From contig NZ_JAJTTH010000002.1 in assembly GCF_021341665.1 (NCBI RefSeq), forward strand, positions 248,001 to 312,000: a DNA stretch of 64,000 bases, in the 5' to 3' direction. Under the pieces are notes generated by a model. The model saw nothing but the letters and a program-made list of their open reading frames with translations. It did no database searches and was not told the DNA's origin. A program made the position numbers and the translations under genes. Numbering within the stretch: position 1 is the stretch's first letter; each line of letters opens with the position of its first letter. The DNA comes from Pseudomonas sp. Au-Pse12. GTDB lineage: Bacteria; Pseudomonadota; Gammaproteobacteria; Pseudomonadales; Pseudomonadaceae. Of this stretch, positions 47,196-57,034 are shown one piece after another.

Positions 47196-48104
47196 CTAGA
47201 GGCGATCCAGGGCCTCACCGCTGCGGCGGAACCAGTCCATCAGGTAATCGGCCAGCACCTGGGTGCGCCTGGGCAGGCCGCCCTGATAGGGGTGCACCAG
47301 GTACATCGGCATGCTGCGGGTCTGGTAGTCCCGCAACAGCCAGCGCAAGCGGCCATCGGCCAGCTCGCTGTGCAGCACATAGGACGGCAGCCGGGCGATT
47401 CCCGCCCCCACCAGGGCGGCCTTCTTCAGCAGGTTGTAGTGATTGCTGGCAAAGGGCCCGGAGACCCGCACCCGCAGCAGCTCGTGACGCTGGTGATAGA
47501 GCCACTCCTCCCGCCCGCTGTAGTGACTGTTGAGCAGGCAGCGATGCTCGGCCAGTTCCGCGGGGGTCTGCGGTTCGCCGTACTGCTCCAGATAAGCCGG
47601 GCTGGCGCAGGTCATTTCATGCCAGGCCAGCAGCGGCCGGGCCACCAGGCGCTGGTCGCTGGCCACCTCGGAACGCACGGCCAGGTCAAAGCCTTCCCGG
47701 GTCAGGTCGCGGTAGCTGTTGTTCAGGTCCAGCTCGATCTGCACCTGGGGATAGTGCCGGGAGAACTCCAGCAGCAGGCCGTCGAAAAAGGTTTCGCCCA
47801 AGGACACCGGCACGGTCAGGCGCACCGGCCCGGCCATGTCGTCCTTGAGCCGCGCCAGGGCCTGGTGGGCACGTTCGACTTGGGCAACCAGGGCCTGGGC
47901 CTGGGGCAGCAACGCCGCGCCGGCGGCGGTCAGGTCCAGGCGCCGGGTGGTGCGTTGCAACAGCACCACGGCGTAGCGTGCCTCCAGGGCACTGAGGCGC
48001 TTGGACAACTGGCCCTTGCTGCACCCCAGGCGCTGGGCCGCCAGGGTAAAGCTGCCCGCCTCCACCAACACGGCAAACGCTGCCAGGTCATCCATCTCGC
48101 TCAT
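47196..48104 (-). CDS. LysR-family regulator
   Basis: A 302-residue LysR regulator. The helix-turn-helix is at about 18-40 (GSFTLAAQRLGCSKGQLSKRL), with the substrate-binding domain at about 95-290. SKGQLSKRL is a somewhat unusual recognition helix, with Gly-Gln in place of the common Ser-Ala/Val-Ser pattern. The start may be this ATG or the one three codons further (MDDLAAF). It is divergent from a short-chain dehydrogenase gene with a 104-base gap, and probably controls it. Confidence 0.88.
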   Translation of the reverse strand: MSEMDDLAAFAVLVEAGSFTLAAQRLGCSKGQLSKRLSALEARYAVVLLQRTTRRLDLTAAGAALLPQAQALVAQVERAHQALARLKDDMAGPVRLTVPVSLGETFFDGLLLEFSRHYPQVQIELDLNNSYRDLTREGFDLAVRSEVASDQRLVARPLLAWHEMTCASPAYLEQYGEPQTPAELAEHRCLLNSHYSGREEWLYHQRHELLRVRVSGPFASNHYNLLKKAALVGAGIARLPSYVLHSELADGRLRWLLRDYQTRSMPMYLVHPYQGGLPRRTQVLADYLMDWFRRSGEALDRL

Positions 48105-48208
48105 GGACTGTTTCCATTTGAAAACCAAAGGTTGCCTATTAGCGCGTTAATCCATGGAAAAAACCACTCTAGACTGCAAGCTCTTCCCCCCTTTTCGAGG
48201 AACAGCCC

Positions 48209-48808
48209 ATGAAGATTCTCTTGATCGGTGCCAGCGGCACCATTGGTTCGGCGGTTGACCGGGAACTGTCCCAGCGTCACGAGGTGATCCGGATCGGCCG
48301 TAGCAGCGGTGACTTTCAGGTGGACATCAGTGATGCCCAGTCGATTCGCGCCTTGTTCGAGAAGACCGGACGCTTCGATGCGCTGGTCTGCGCCGCCGGG
48401 AACGTGACCTTCGCGCCGCTCGGGGAAATGACCGCCGAGCACTTCAGCCTGGGCCTGCAGGACAAGCTGATGGGCCAGGTCAACCTGCTGCTGATCGGCC
48501 GCGAGTACGCCAACGACGGCGCTTCCTTCACCTTCACCACCGGCATCTTGAGCCACGACCCGATCCGCAGCGGGGCCTCGGCGGCCCTGGTCAACGGTGC
48601 CCTCGACAGCTTCGTGCGGGCCGCCGCCATCGAGCTGCCACGGGGCCTGCGCGTCAACTCGATCAGCCCCAACGTGCTGCAGGAAGCCATGGGCAGCTAC
48701 GCCCCGTACTTCCGTGGCTTCAAGCCGGTGCCAGCGGCCGACGTGGCCCTGGCCTACGCCAAGAGCGTGGAAGGCCTGCAGACCGGCCAGACCTACCACG
48801 TCGGCTAA
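48209..48808 (+). CDS. Short SDR-family protein lacking the YxxxK motif
   Basis: A 199-residue Rossmann protein. The cofactor motif GASGTIG is at residues 7-13, with CAAGNVTF as the NNAG equivalent. At the place of Tyr-x3-Lys the sequence reads SAALVNGALDSFV, without Tyr or Lys, so classical dehydrogenase chemistry is doubtful. AGGAAC precedes the ATG. The same pair, LysR plus short SDR, is common in pseudomonads. It may act as a binding or regulatory protein, or use another catalytic residue. Confidence 0.85.
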   Translation: MKILLIGASGTIGSAVDRELSQRHEVIRIGRSSGDFQVDISDAQSIRALFEKTGRFDALVCAAGNVTFAPLGEMTAEHFSLGLQDKLMGQVNLLLIGREYANDGASFTFTTGILSHDPIRSGASAALVNGALDSFVRAAAIELPRGLRVNSISPNVLQEAMGSYAPYFRGFKPVPAADVALAYAKSVEGLQTGQTYHVG

Positions 48809-48902
48809 GCCGGCCTGTGCAGGCCGATGCCGTCAGCGAGCAATCCGGGGTTGTGGTGGTCGGGCTGGCTGCGTAACGTGTCGGCTTCCGTTTGGAGGCC
48901 CG

Positions 48903-49583
48903 ATGATGCGCACCGCCCGTTCACTGCTTTGTTTCGCCCTGTTGCCGCTGTTTGCCGGCTGCCAGATGCTGCCGATGTTCAACCAACAGCCCCAGGCGCC
49001 ATCGATGGCCGGGCTGACCCGGATGCAGGGTGAACTCAGCGCCGCCGATGGCAAGCTGCTGTTCAAGCCCTGCACCGGCGAGGGCCGCTACCGGGTCAAC
49101 GATGGCGGCAACACCAGCGTGCTGCAGGAAGCCGCGGCCCTGGCCGAGAAGCAGGGCAAGCTGTTCGCCGACCTGCGGGGCAAGTTCTCCACCGGTGGCA
49201 GCAGCGACGGCCAGCTGGACCTGCGCCAGCTGTACCGCGTCGAGCGCTCCGCCAGTGCCTGCGGCGACCCGAACTTCCAGCGCCTGATCCTGCGGGCCGG
49301 CAGCAAGAACCCGGCCTGGAACGTCGATGTCAGTGCCAAGGGCATGATGATCGAGCGCGCCGGCCAACCGACTCTGGCCCTGCCCTATCTGGAAGAACAG
49401 TTGGGCGACGACCGTTTCAACCTCACCAGCGAAGCCAATCACCAGCGCGTGGAGCTCTGGGTGGCGCCGCAGCGTTGCGTCGACCCGGTGACCGGCAGCG
49501 TCCAGCACCTCAGTGCCGAACTGCGGGTTGACGGCCAGGTGCAGCGCGGTTGCGGCTATTTCGGCGGCTCGCGCAACGACTGA
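48903..49583 (+). CDS. Outer-membrane-type lipoprotein of unknown function (COG3650-like)
   Basis: A 226-residue lipoprotein with a signal MMRTARSLLCFALLPLFAGC and lipid-bearing Cys20. The mature part is a beta-rich domain with paired Cys residues (KPCTGEG, SACGDPNF, QRCVD, RGCGYF), probably disulfide-bonded in the periplasm. It ends GCGYFGGSRND. Two adjacent ATGs (48903, 48906) follow TTTGGAGG; the second has better spacing. The family is uncharacterised. It lies upstream of, and in line with, a flavoprotein gene. Confidence 0.75.
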   Translation: MMRTARSLLCFALLPLFAGCQMLPMFNQQPQAPSMAGLTRMQGELSAADGKLLFKPCTGEGRYRVNDGGNTSVLQEAAALAEKQGKLFADLRGKFSTGGSSDGQLDLRQLYRVERSASACGDPNFQRLILRAGSKNPAWNVDVSAKGMMIERAGQPTLALPYLEEQLGDDRFNLTSEANHQRVELWVAPQRCVDPVTGSVQHLSAELRVDGQVQRGCGYFGGSRND

Positions 49584-49696
49584 TTCGACGAGCAGCGGTT
49601 TTAGCCTCACGGCCAGGGAGGATTGCGGCTTATAATCGCCGGTTTGTGCAAAGCAAGCCGGCGCACTGTTGCGCACCGCCTACCCCGGATCCTGTC

Positions 49697-51310
49697 ATGT
49701 TACGAATCACCGAACTCAAGTTGCCGATCGACCATCCCGATGAAGACCTGCGCACCGCCATCGTGCAGCGCCTGGGCATCGCCAGTGATGACCTGCTCGA
49801 TTTCACCTTGTTCAAGCGCAGCTACGACGCACGCAAGAAATCTTCCGAGCTGTGCTTCATCTACACCATCGACCTCAATGTGCGCGACGAAGCGCCGCTG
49901 CTGCTCAAGTTCGCCGACGACCGTAACGTCAACCCGGCGCCGGATGTCAGCTACAAGGTGGTGGGCCAGGCTCCGGCAGGCCTGAGCGAGCGGCCGATCG
50001 TGGTGGGTTTCGGCCCCTGCGGGATCTTCGCCGGCCTGCTGCTGGCGCAGATGGGCTTCAAGCCGATCGTCCTCGAACGTGGCAAGGAAGTGCGCCAGCG
50101 CACCAAGGACACCTGGGGCCTGTGGCGCAAGAGCGTGCTCAACCCCGAGTCCAACGTGCAGTTCGGCGAAGGCGGCGCCGGGACCTTCTCCGACGGCAAG
50201 CTCTACAGCCAGATCAAGGACCCGCAGCACCACGGTCGCAAGGTGCTCCACGAGTTCGTCAAGGCCGGCGCGCCGGACGAGATCCTCTACGTCAGCAAGC
50301 CGCACATCGGCACCTTCCGCCTGACTGGCGTGGTGGAAAACATGCGCCAGCAGATCATCGCCCTGGGCGGTGAAGTGCGCTTCGAGCAGCGGGTTACCGA
50401 CGTACTGATCGAAGACGGCCAATTGCAGGGCGTGGAGCTGGCCAGCGGCGAACAGCTGCATTCGCGACACGTGATCCTGGCCCTGGGCCACAGCGCCCGC
50501 GACACCTTCCGCATGCTCCACAGCCGCGGCGTGTACATGGAGGCCAAGCCGTTTTCGGTGGGTTTCCGTATCGAGCACCCGCAATCGCTGATCGACAGCG
50601 CGCGCCTGGGCAAGTACGCCGGCCACCCGAAACTCGGCGCCGCCGACTACAAACTGGTGCACCACGCCAAGAACGGCCGTTCGGTCTACAGCTTCTGCAT
50701 GTGCCCGGGCGGCACCGTGGTCGCGGCCACCTCCGAGCCGAACCGGGTAGTGACCAACGGCATGAGCCAGTACTCGCGTAACGAGCGCAATGCCAACTCC
50801 GGCATCGTCGTGGGCATCACCCCGGAAGTGGATTACCCGGGCGGCCCGCTGGCGGGTATCGAGTTGCAGGAGCGCCTGGAATCCCACGCCTTCGTCCTGG
50901 GTGGCAGCAACTACCAGGCCCCGGCGCAACTGGTGGGCGATTTCATTGCTGGCAAGCCGACCACCGCCCTGGGCAGCGTCGAGCCGTCCTACAAGCCCGG
51001 TGTAAGCCTGGGTGACCTGGCGCTGGCGCTGCCGGACTTCGCCATCGAGGCCATTCGTGAGGCGCTGCCGGCTTTTGAGCGGCAGATCAAGGGCTACTCG
51101 CTGCACGACGCGGTGCTGACCGGCATCGAGACCCGCACCTCCTCGCCACTGCGCATTACCCGCGATGCCTCGATGCAGAGCCTGAATGTGAAGGGGCTGT
51201 ACCCGGCCGGTGAAGGCGCCGGTTATGCCGGGGGGATTCTCTCCGCCGGGGTCGACGGGATTCGCATTGCCGAAGCCGTGGCCCGCGACATCCTCGGCAT
51301 TCAGGCCTGA
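49697..51310 (+). CDS. NAD(P)/FAD-dependent oxidoreductase (COG2509)
   Basis: A 537-residue flavoprotein. The start MLRITELKLPIDHPDEDL is chosen over the longer Arg-rich frame. An N-terminal alpha/beta domain (1-95) precedes the FAD-binding motif VGFGPCGIFAG (about 102-112) and the GEGGAGTFSDGKL region. The C-terminal PAGEGAGYAGGILSAGVDG is the FAD-closing motif. COG2509 proteins are widespread and largely uncharacterised. The gene ends at a REP doublet. Confidence 0.9.
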   Translation: MLRITELKLPIDHPDEDLRTAIVQRLGIASDDLLDFTLFKRSYDARKKSSELCFIYTIDLNVRDEAPLLLKFADDRNVNPAPDVSYKVVGQAPAGLSERPIVVGFGPCGIFAGLLLAQMGFKPIVLERGKEVRQRTKDTWGLWRKSVLNPESNVQFGEGGAGTFSDGKLYSQIKDPQHHGRKVLHEFVKAGAPDEILYVSKPHIGTFRLTGVVENMRQQIIALGGEVRFEQRVTDVLIEDGQLQGVELASGEQLHSRHVILALGHSARDTFRMLHSRGVYMEAKPFSVGFRIEHPQSLIDSARLGKYAGHPKLGAADYKLVHHAKNGRSVYSFCMCPGGTVVAATSEPNRVVTNGMSQYSRNERNANSGIVVGITPEVDYPGGPLAGIELQERLESHAFVLGGSNYQAPAQLVGDFIAGKPTTALGSVEPSYKPGVSLGDLALALPDFAIEAIREALPAFERQIKGYSLHDAVLTGIETRTSSPLRITRDASMQSLNVKGLYPAGEGAGYAGGILSAGVDGIRIAEAVARDILGIQA

Positions 51311-51321
51311 CACCGGCCCTT

Positions 51322-51379
51322 TCGCCGGCAAGCCGGCTCCTGCAAATCTTCAGCGTCCGCAGGAGCTGGCTTGCCAGCG
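51322..51379. repeat. REP inverted doublet
   Basis: TCGCCGGCAAGCCGGCTCCTGC (51322-51343) and GCAGGAGCTGGCTTGCCAGCG (51359-51379) are inverted copies of the Pseudomonas REP, separated by 15 bases. The element sits at the end of the flavoprotein gene and touches the stop of the convergent PLP enzyme gene. Confidence 0.85.
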
Positions 51380-51380
51380 T

Positions 51381-52475
51381 TCAGATACCGGCGCGCAATA
51401 CGCTGGCAGGCAAGGCCTGTCCCCGCTCGACACTGGCCGCTACCGCCTCGATCAACAGCGTCAGCTCATACCCCTGATCCGCCAGCCACTGCTCATCATA
51501 GTAAGTGGTCGCATAGCGCTCGCCACCGTCACAGAGAATCGCCACGATCGAACCGCTTTCACCGGCCGCGGCCATCTGCTGCGCGGCCATCAGAGCACCG
51601 ATCAGGTTGGTGCCGCTGGAGCCGCCCACCCGCCGCCCCAGGCGCTGGGCCAGGTAGTGCATGGCTGCCAGGGACAGGGCATCCGGCACCTTGACCATCG
51701 CATCGATCACCTTGGGCAGGAACGAAGCCTCGACCCGCGGCCGACCGATGCCTTCGATCCGCGAGCCGCAATCCAGGCGCAGGCTGGCATCGCCACTCTG
51801 GTAGTAGTCGAAGAACACCGAACGCTCGGCATCGGCACACAGCACCCGGGTGCTGTGCTGGCGATAGCGCACGTAGCGCCCCAGGGTCGCGGTGGTGCCG
51901 CCGGTGCCCGGGCTGGAGATCAGCCAGCTGGGCTCGGGGAAACGCTCGAAACGCAACTGCTGGAAAATCGATTCGGCGATGTTGTTGTTGGCCCGCCAGT
52001 CAGTGGCGCGCTCGGCGTAGGTGAACTGGTCCATGAAATGGCCACCGCTCTCCCGGGCCAGGCGTTCGGATTCGGCGTAGATCTGCGTCGGGTCCTGCAC
52101 CAGGTGGCTCTTGCCGCCATAGAAGGCGATCTGGGCGATTTTCTCCTGGGAGGTGGTCGATGGCATCACGGCAATGAACGGCAGCCCCAACAGACGGGCG
52201 AAATAGGCTTCGGAAATCGCCGTCGAGCCGCTGGATGCTTCGATCACCGGCGCCCCCGGCTTGAGCCAGCCATTACACAAGGCATAGAGAAACAGTGAAC
52301 GGGCCAGGCGATGCTTGAGGCTGCCGGTGGGATGGCTGGATTCATCCTTGAAATACAGCTCGATGCCCGGCTGGCCCGGCAGCGGCAACGGGATCAGGTG
52401 GGTATCGGCGCTACGCTGGAAGTCGGCTTCGATGATACGGATGGCCTCGCGGGCCCACTGGCGGTTATCGCTCAT
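51381..52475 (-). CDS. PLP-dependent cysteine synthase family protein
   Basis: A 364-residue fold-type II PLP enzyme. The Schiff-base Lys is Lys54 ([10 protein letters not shown]), the substrate loop is [12 protein letters not shown] (about 80-91), and the phosphate-binding loop [12 protein letters not shown] (about 187-198). It is longer than CysK (~320), and the active-site loop differs from the CysK TSGNTG, so O-acetylserine sulfhydrylase activity is not certain. Cysteine desulfhydrase or another beta-elimination is possible. It stands alone, divergent from nhaA. Confidence 0.88.
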   Translation of the reverse strand: MSDNRQWAREAIRIIEADFQRSADTHLIPLPLPGQPGIELYFKDESSHPTGSLKHRLARSLFLYALCNGWLKPGAPVIEASSGSTAISEAYFARLLGLPFIAVMPSTTSQEKIAQIAFYGGKSHLVQDPTQIYAESERLARESGGHFMDQFTYAERATDWRANNNIAESIFQQLRFERFPEPSWLISSPGTGGTTATLGRYVRYRQHSTRVLCADAERSVFFDYYQSGDASLRLDCGSRIEGIGRPRVEASFLPKVIDAMVKVPDALSLAAMHYLAQRLGRRVGGSSGTNLIGALMAAQQMAAAGESGSIVAILCDGGERYATTYYDEQWLADQGYELTLLIEAVAASVERGQALPASVLRAGI

Positions 52476-52797
52476 GCTTTATTCTCGTTGGATCGAACGC
52501 CGTACCGGCGCAAGAAGATGAAATGCACCCAGCATAGGTGATCCAGGTCCGGGGTCGGCAGGTGCTTTCCCCTGAAGGAAATGCCCTGCAAGCCGCTGCG
52601 GACGGACATGTTAGGAAATATCTTTGCCCCCTTACAGGTACAGCTATGAAGCAATTGGAAACACAACTGCAAAGGGGGATTTTTCAGCAGCCCGCTTGCT
52701 CCCTACATATAACAAAAAAGAATATAACTTTTGTTTTAACAACTAACTGTACGGGTTAGGGTGTGCCACCTTTTTTAGATTTAGATGGAGAGCGACC
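52476..52797 (+). promoter_or_regulatory. nhaA upstream region with a structured leader
   Basis: The region is AT-rich at 52690-52745 (ATATAACAAAAAAGAATATA), unlike its neighbours, and probably holds the promoter. It is followed by two adjacent hairpins. CTAAC/GTTAG (52743-52759) is the first. AGGGTG-TGC-CACCTT (52758-52772), with six T bases at 52771-52776, is the second. CCACCT could also pair with AGATGG next to the ribosome-binding site (52783-52788). A cation-sensing leader (nhaA-I type) is possible. A 37-codon frame at 52646-52759 is not convincing. Confidence 0.4.
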
Positions 52798-53985
52798 TTG
52801 CCTCTGCGTAGCACTTTCACTCGTTTCTTTGCCATGGAAGCTGCCAGCGGTCTGTTATTGATCGCCGCCGCCATCCTGGCCCTCATCATCAACAACTCAC
52901 CGCTGTCCTGGCTGTACAACGGCCTGCTGGAAACTCCGGTCGTGGCCCAGATCGGTGCCTTGAAGATCGCCAAGCCGCTGCTGCTGTGGATCAACGACGG
53001 CCTGATGGCGCTGTTCTTCCTGCTGATCGGCCTTGAGGTCAAGCGCGAGGTCCTGGAAGGCCAGCTGTCCAAGCCTTCGCAGATCGTCCTGCCTGGCATG
53101 GCGGCCATCGGCGGCATGCTGGTACCGGCGCTGATCTACTGGTTTCTCAACCGGGATAATCCGGCGGCACTCAATGGCTGGGCAATTCCGACGGCCACCG
53201 ACATCGCCTTCGCCCTGGGGGTCCTGGCCCTGCTGGGCAAGCGGGTACCGACGTCGCTCAAGCTGTTCCTCATGACCCTGGCGATCATCGATGACCTGGG
53301 GGCCATCGTGATCATCGCGATCTTCTACTCCGGCGCGCTGTCGACCCTGTCGCTGATGCTGGCGGCCGCCTGTATCGCCGCGTTGGTGGCGATGAATCGC
53401 ATGGGAGTGGTGAAGCTCGGGCCGTACATGATCATCGGCCTGATTCTCTGGGTCTGCGTGCTCAAGAGTGGCGTTCACGCCACCCTGGCCGGCGTGACCC
53501 TGGCGTTCTGTATTCCCCTGCGAACCCGCAATGCCGAGCCCTCGCCCGCACAGGCACTGGAGCATGCACTGCACCCCTGGGTGGCGTTCGGCATCCTGCC
53601 CCTGTTCGCCTTCGCCAACGCGGGCCTGTCGCTGAAGGGCGTAACGCTAGAGAGCTTCACTCACCACGTACCGATGGGGATCGCCATCGGCCTGTTGCTG
53701 GGCAAGACCATCGGCGTGTTCGGCCTCAGTTGGCTGACGGTCAAGAGTGGCATCACCGCCTTGCCTGCCGGAGCCAACTGGGGCCAGGTCCTCGGGGTGG
53801 CGATTCTCTGCGGTATCGGTTTCACCATGAGCCTGTTCGTCGGCTCCCTGGCCTTTGTGCCCGGCAGCAGCGACTACGCCGGCATGGACCGCATGGGGAT
53901 CCTCACCGGCTCACTGCTGGCCGCACTGATCGGCTACACCGTGACCGCCGCCGCCAGTCGCAAGAACAAGGCTCTGGCCGCCTGA
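52798..53985 (+). CDS. nhaA: Na+/H+ antiporter NhaA
   Basis: A 395-residue inner-membrane antiporter that exports Na+ (and Li+) in exchange for H+. The start is TTG, with GGAGAG seven bases upstream, giving [21 protein letters not shown], the usual NhaA N-terminus. The essential aspartates are seen in [18 protein letters not shown] (E. coli Asp133) and [14 protein letters not shown] (Asp163/164). Length matches the family. The rare TTG start and leader hairpins suggest controlled translation. A bidirectional terminator follows. Confidence 0.95.
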   Translation: MPLRSTFTRFFAMEAASGLLLIAAAILALIINNSPLSWLYNGLLETPVVAQIGALKIAKPLLLWINDGLMALFFLLIGLEVKREVLEGQLSKPSQIVLPGMAAIGGMLVPALIYWFLNRDNPAALNGWAIPTATDIAFALGVLALLGKRVPTSLKLFLMTLAIIDDLGAIVIIAIFYSGALSTLSLMLAAACIAALVAMNRMGVVKLGPYMIIGLILWVCVLKSGVHATLAGVTLAFCIPLRTRNAEPSPAQALEHALHPWVAFGILPLFAFANAGLSLKGVTLESFTHHVPMGIAIGLLLGKTIGVFGLSWLTVKSGITALPAGANWGQVLGVAILCGIGFTMSLFVGSLAFVPGSSDYAGMDRMGILTGSLLAALIGYTVTAAASRKNKALAA

Positions 53986-54013
53986 TCCAGGTCGATCCCA
54001 GCGCCTGAAAACA

Positions 54014-54050
54014 CAAAACCCCGACCAGTTGCCTGGCCGGGGTTTTGTTT
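54014..54050. terminator. Bidirectional terminator between nhaA and the SlyB-like gene
   Basis: CAAAACCCCG / CGGGGTTTTG arms around a 13-base loop, with T runs outside. It lies between the convergent stops, 28 bases after nhaA. Confidence 0.9.
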
Positions 54051-54063
54051 TATAGCAGACGTA

Positions 54064-54528
54064 TCAGCGGGTAACGCGGCTGGTACCGTTGACGGTCATG
54101 ATGCGCACGCGATCGCCAATCCGGAACACTTCGTTTTCCTGCACCTGCTGCACATAGGCACGCATGCTGCCGTCGTCTTCACGCACGGTGATTTCAACGC
54201 CCTGGGTACGGGTCAGGCCTTCTTCAGTGGCCGAGCCCAGCAGGCCACCGGCTACCGCACCGATCACGGCGGTGACAATGCTGCCACGGCCACCGCCGAT
54301 GGCGCTGCCGCCAACACCACCGATCACGGCACCAGCAGCGCCGCCGATCGGGGTCTTGGTGCCTTCGATTTTCACCGGACGCAGGGATTCGATGGTACCC
54401 ATGCGCACGGTTTGCACACGGCGCGCTTCATCACGGGAATAGGAGTCACCGGTCAGGTTGGAGGCACAGCCACCGAGCAACATTGCCATCGTGGTGAAAG
54501 ACGCAACCAGCAAAACAGACTTACGCAT
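54064..54528 (-). CDS. Glycine-zipper outer-membrane lipoprotein (SlyB/Pcp family)
   Basis: A 154-residue lipoprotein. The start MRKSVLLVASFTTMAMLLGG leads to the lipid-bearing Cys21. A 2TM glycine zipper follows at about 60-100 (GGAAGAVIGGVGGSAIGGG and GAVAGGLLGSATEEG), then an SH3-like C-terminal domain ending VNGTSRVTR. SlyB proteins stabilise the outer membrane under stress and are Mg/PhoP-linked in enterics. The longer upstream frame is rejected. It stands alone. Confidence 0.9.
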   Translation of the reverse strand: MRKSVLLVASFTTMAMLLGGCASNLTGDSYSRDEARRVQTVRMGTIESLRPVKIEGTKTPIGGAAGAVIGGVGGSAIGGGRGSIVTAVIGAVAGGLLGSATEEGLTRTQGVEITVREDDGSMRAYVQQVQENEVFRIGDRVRIMTVNGTSRVTR

Positions 54529-54702
54529 AGGATCAACTCCAAAGGACAGATAATCATTAGACTCCGCAGCTTGACGCCTGTCACGGCGTGGCCCGGATAA
54601 AATTGCTTTCATTCAGCCGAAGTACAGACTGCGCAAACGCCAGAACCTCTCATTACGGTAACGCCAACTTCCAGCCCAGCGCCACCGAACAAAGGACTTT
54701 TC

Positions 54703-54939
54703 ATGGATTACTTCATCATCATCGCCACCACCGTCGCGGGTCTGTATTTCCACTGGTGGCTGTATGTGCGCATCAAGCGCTGGACCGATCGGGACCTGGC
54801 GCTGTCCATGGCCGGCAGCGATGAACAGAAGAAACAATTCATGCTGCAACAACTGGCCGAGGCCCAGCGCCAGAAAGTAAAACGCCGGGACCTGCCGCAA
54901 TGGCTGGAAGCCGCTGCGGCCGGTTATCCCGGCGAGTGA
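54703..54939 (+). CDS. Small single-pass membrane protein, hypothetical
   Basis: A 78-residue protein with one N-terminal membrane helix (about residues 3-24, with YFHWWLY) and a charged cytoplasmic tail containing a likely helix (QKKQFMLQQLAEAQRQKVKRRD). It ends ALGYP-like AAAAGYPGE. The ATG follows AAAGGACTTTTC. It converges on pdxH with a 12-base gap. No function is known to me. Confidence 0.65.
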   Translation: MDYFIIIATTVAGLYFHWWLYVRIKRWTDRDLALSMAGSDEQKKQFMLQQLAEAQRQKVKRRDLPQWLEAAAAGYPGE

Positions 54940-54951
54940 CCTGCCGCTTGA

Positions 54952-55599
54952 TTATGGGGCCAGACGCTCGCGGACCCAGGCGTCGGCTTGCAGGCGATAG
55001 TTCAAACGGTCATGCAGCCGGCTAGGACGCCCCTGCCAGAACTCGATGCGTTCCGGTAGCAGGCGATACCCCCCCCAGTGCTCCGGGCAATCGGGCTGGC
55101 TATCGCTGAAGCGCGCCTCAGTGACCTTGAGCAACTCTTGCAGCTCGTCACGGTCCGCGATCACCCGGCTTTGCGGCGAGGCCCAGGCCCCCAGCCGGCT
55201 GCCCAGGGGGCGCACCTGGTAATAGGCGTCCGACTCCTCGGGGCTGACCTTGACCACCCGTCCTTCGATCCGCACCTGGCGCTCCAGGGTTGGCCAGAAG
55301 AACGTCATGGCAGCGAAAGGCCGTGCAGCCAGCTGCTGGCCCTTGTCGCTTTCATAGTTGGTGAAGAAGGTGAAGCCCTGCTCATCCAGGCCCTTGAGCA
55401 GCAGGATGCGGCAATGAGGGCGGCCGTCGGTATCGACGGTCGCCAGCGTCATGGCGTTGGCCTCCACCGGAGGCTGCTCGGTCTTCACCGCATCGGCAAA
55501 CCACTGGTGAAACAGCGCAAAAGGTTCCGCCGGGGCCTGGGCCTCGGACAAGCCGTCACGAGTGTAGTCGCGGCGCATATCAGCCAGGGACTGGGTCAT
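54952..55599 (-). CDS. pdxH: Pyridoxamine 5'-phosphate oxidase (PdxH)
   Basis: A 215-residue FMN enzyme that oxidises pyridoxamine or pyridoxine phosphate to PLP. Motifs include [20 protein letters not shown] (FMN/PLP site, about 66-85), [16 protein letters not shown] (104-119) and the C-terminal signature [13 protein letters not shown]. Length matches the family (~215). ATG preceded by AAGGAAGCAGGC. It follows the OmpA-family gene in the same direction with a 23-base gap and may be co-transcribed. Confidence 0.96.
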   Translation of the reverse strand: MTQSLADMRRDYTRDGLSEAQAPAEPFALFHQWFADAVKTEQPPVEANAMTLATVDTDGRPHCRILLLKGLDEQGFTFFTNYESDKGQQLAARPFAAMTFFWPTLERQVRIEGRVVKVSPEESDAYYQVRPLGSRLGAWASPQSRVIADRDELQELLKVTEARFSDSQPDCPEHWGGYRLLPERIEFWQGRPSRLHDRLNYRLQADAWVRERLAP

Positions 55600-55622
55600 G
55601 CCTGCTTCCTTATCCTTGAGAA

Positions 55623-56894
55623 TCAGTTTTTAACCTGGGCAGTCGCCGTAGCGGTCTTCGACGGTGCAGCGGCCTTCTTCGCCGGAGCCTTCTTGGCCGC
55701 TGGTTTCTTGGCCACGGTGGACTTCTTGGCAGGTGCGGCAGCCTTTTTACCGGCCTTGCTTGCGGCGGCCGGTACTGGCGGCTTGGCATCCTGCACGGCG
55801 ACCATTTCAGACTCGGACGGGGTGGGCTGGTTGTACTTGCTCAGCAGGCCAAGCATGGTGCTGCGCGGGGTCAGCATGATTTCCACACGGCGGTTCAGCG
55901 AACGACCTTGAGGGCTGTCGTTGGCCGCGCGCGGCATCACCCCCCCCATGCCACGCAGCATCAGGCGATCCTGCTTCAGGCCGCTGAGGCTGAAAATGGC
56001 CGCTACGGACTGAGCACGATCACGGCTCAGCTTCTGGTTGGCCAGGCTCGGGCCGGTAGCATCGGCGTGGCCGAGAATCAGTACGGCAGTCTTCGGGTCG
56101 CCTTCAACCGCCTTGGCAACGCGGGTGAACGGGCCCAGGGTCACTGGCAGCAGCATGGCTGGACGGTCCGGGTTGAACGAAGCATCGACCAGCGCGGTGA
56201 CGACCAACACGTTTTCACGACGCTCGAGCTGCAGCTTGCTGTCCTTCACCGCTTCGCGCAGGCGTGGCTCGTAGTCGTCCAGCCAGGCCTGGGTGATTTT
56301 CGGATCGGGCATCGGGATGTCCGCCACATTGACCTTGCTCAGAGGCTTGGGCTGGCTCTTGGGGAACGGCCACCACCAGTGAGTTTCGGAGTCGGCTGCC
56401 GCGGCTACTGCCGGAGCCGGTGCTGGCGCAGGCTCGGCCTTCTTGGCTTCAGCTACCGGCTTGTCCGCGGAATCCTTGGAGGAGAACGGCCACCACCAAC
56501 TGCTGCTTTCGGCCTTGGCCGCAGGAGCAGCAGGCGCCGCAGCAGCTACTGGAGCGGGAGCTGGAGCGGGTTCAGCCGCCGCGACAGGTGCCGGCTTGGC
56601 GCCGGCCGCGGGCTTGGCAGCAGGTGCGGCTTGCTTGGCGGAAGCGCTGGTCTTGCCGGCAGCCGGCGCGGTGTTTTTTGCCGCTACAGCCGGTTTGCTC
56701 GCCGAAGCGGCGGGTGCGGCCGGTGCGGCTTGAGTGGTGGCCGGTTTTTCAGGCGCAGGCGCGGTTTCCTTGCTGCTGGCCTTATCGGAACCAAACGACC
56801 ACCAATGGCCGCCATCCGCTTCATTTTGTGGGGTTTGCGCGCAACCAGTGACGGTCAGGCAGATGGCCAAGGCTAGAGACTTGTTCGACGACAT
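55623..56894 (-). CDS. OmpA-family lipoprotein with Trp-rich repeats and Lys/Ala tail
   Basis: A 423-residue protein. A lipoprotein signal ends at Cys18 (CLTVTGC). Residues 25-180 are a low-complexity Ala/Pro/Lys linker holding three aromatic islands: HWWSF (30-34), WWWPF (133-137) and WWWPF (173-177). The OmpA/MotB peptidoglycan-binding domain follows at about 225-345 ([24 protein letters not shown], split here at LILGHADA and [18 protein letters not shown]). The last ~50 residues are a [13 protein letters not shown] tail resembling histone H1 or AlgP. Such a tail on an exported protein is unusual; it may contact lipid A or peptidoglycan. Confidence 0.85.
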   Translation of the reverse strand: MSSNKSLALAICLTVTGCAQTPQNEADGGHWWSFGSDKASSKETAPAPEKPATTQAAPAAPAASASKPAVAAKNTAPAAGKTSASAKQAAPAAKPAAGAKPAPVAAAEPAPAPAPVAAAAPAAPAAKAESSSWWWPFSSKDSADKPVAEAKKAEPAPAPAPAVAAAADSETHWWWPFPKSQPKPLSKVNVADIPMPDPKITQAWLDDYEPRLREAVKDSKLQLERRENVLVVTALVDASFNPDRPAMLLPVTLGPFTRVAKAVEGDPKTAVLILGHADATGPSLANQKLSRDRAQSVAAIFSLSGLKQDRLMLRGMGGVMPRAANDSPQGRSLNRRVEIMLTPRSTMLGLLSKYNQPTPSESEMVAVQDAKPPVPAAASKAGKKAAAPAKKSTVAKKPAAKKAPAKKAAAPSKTATATAQVKN

Positions 56895-57034
56895 GGGATA
56901 TCCACAAAATGAGATAAAAAATTCGGTCTAAATAACCGTTACAAACAGACGCTTGGAAATTATAAAAGCCACAGGGTTCCGCCCTGCAGCTTTCCAAGCA
57001 TGTTTAAGCAAAAAAGTTCTTAACAGCAACCTTT

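Noticed and set aside
52646..52759. 37-codon plus-strand frame before nhaA
   Set aside because: No ribosome-binding site, an odd composition and AT-rich promoter-like sequence inside; it ends in the leader hairpin.
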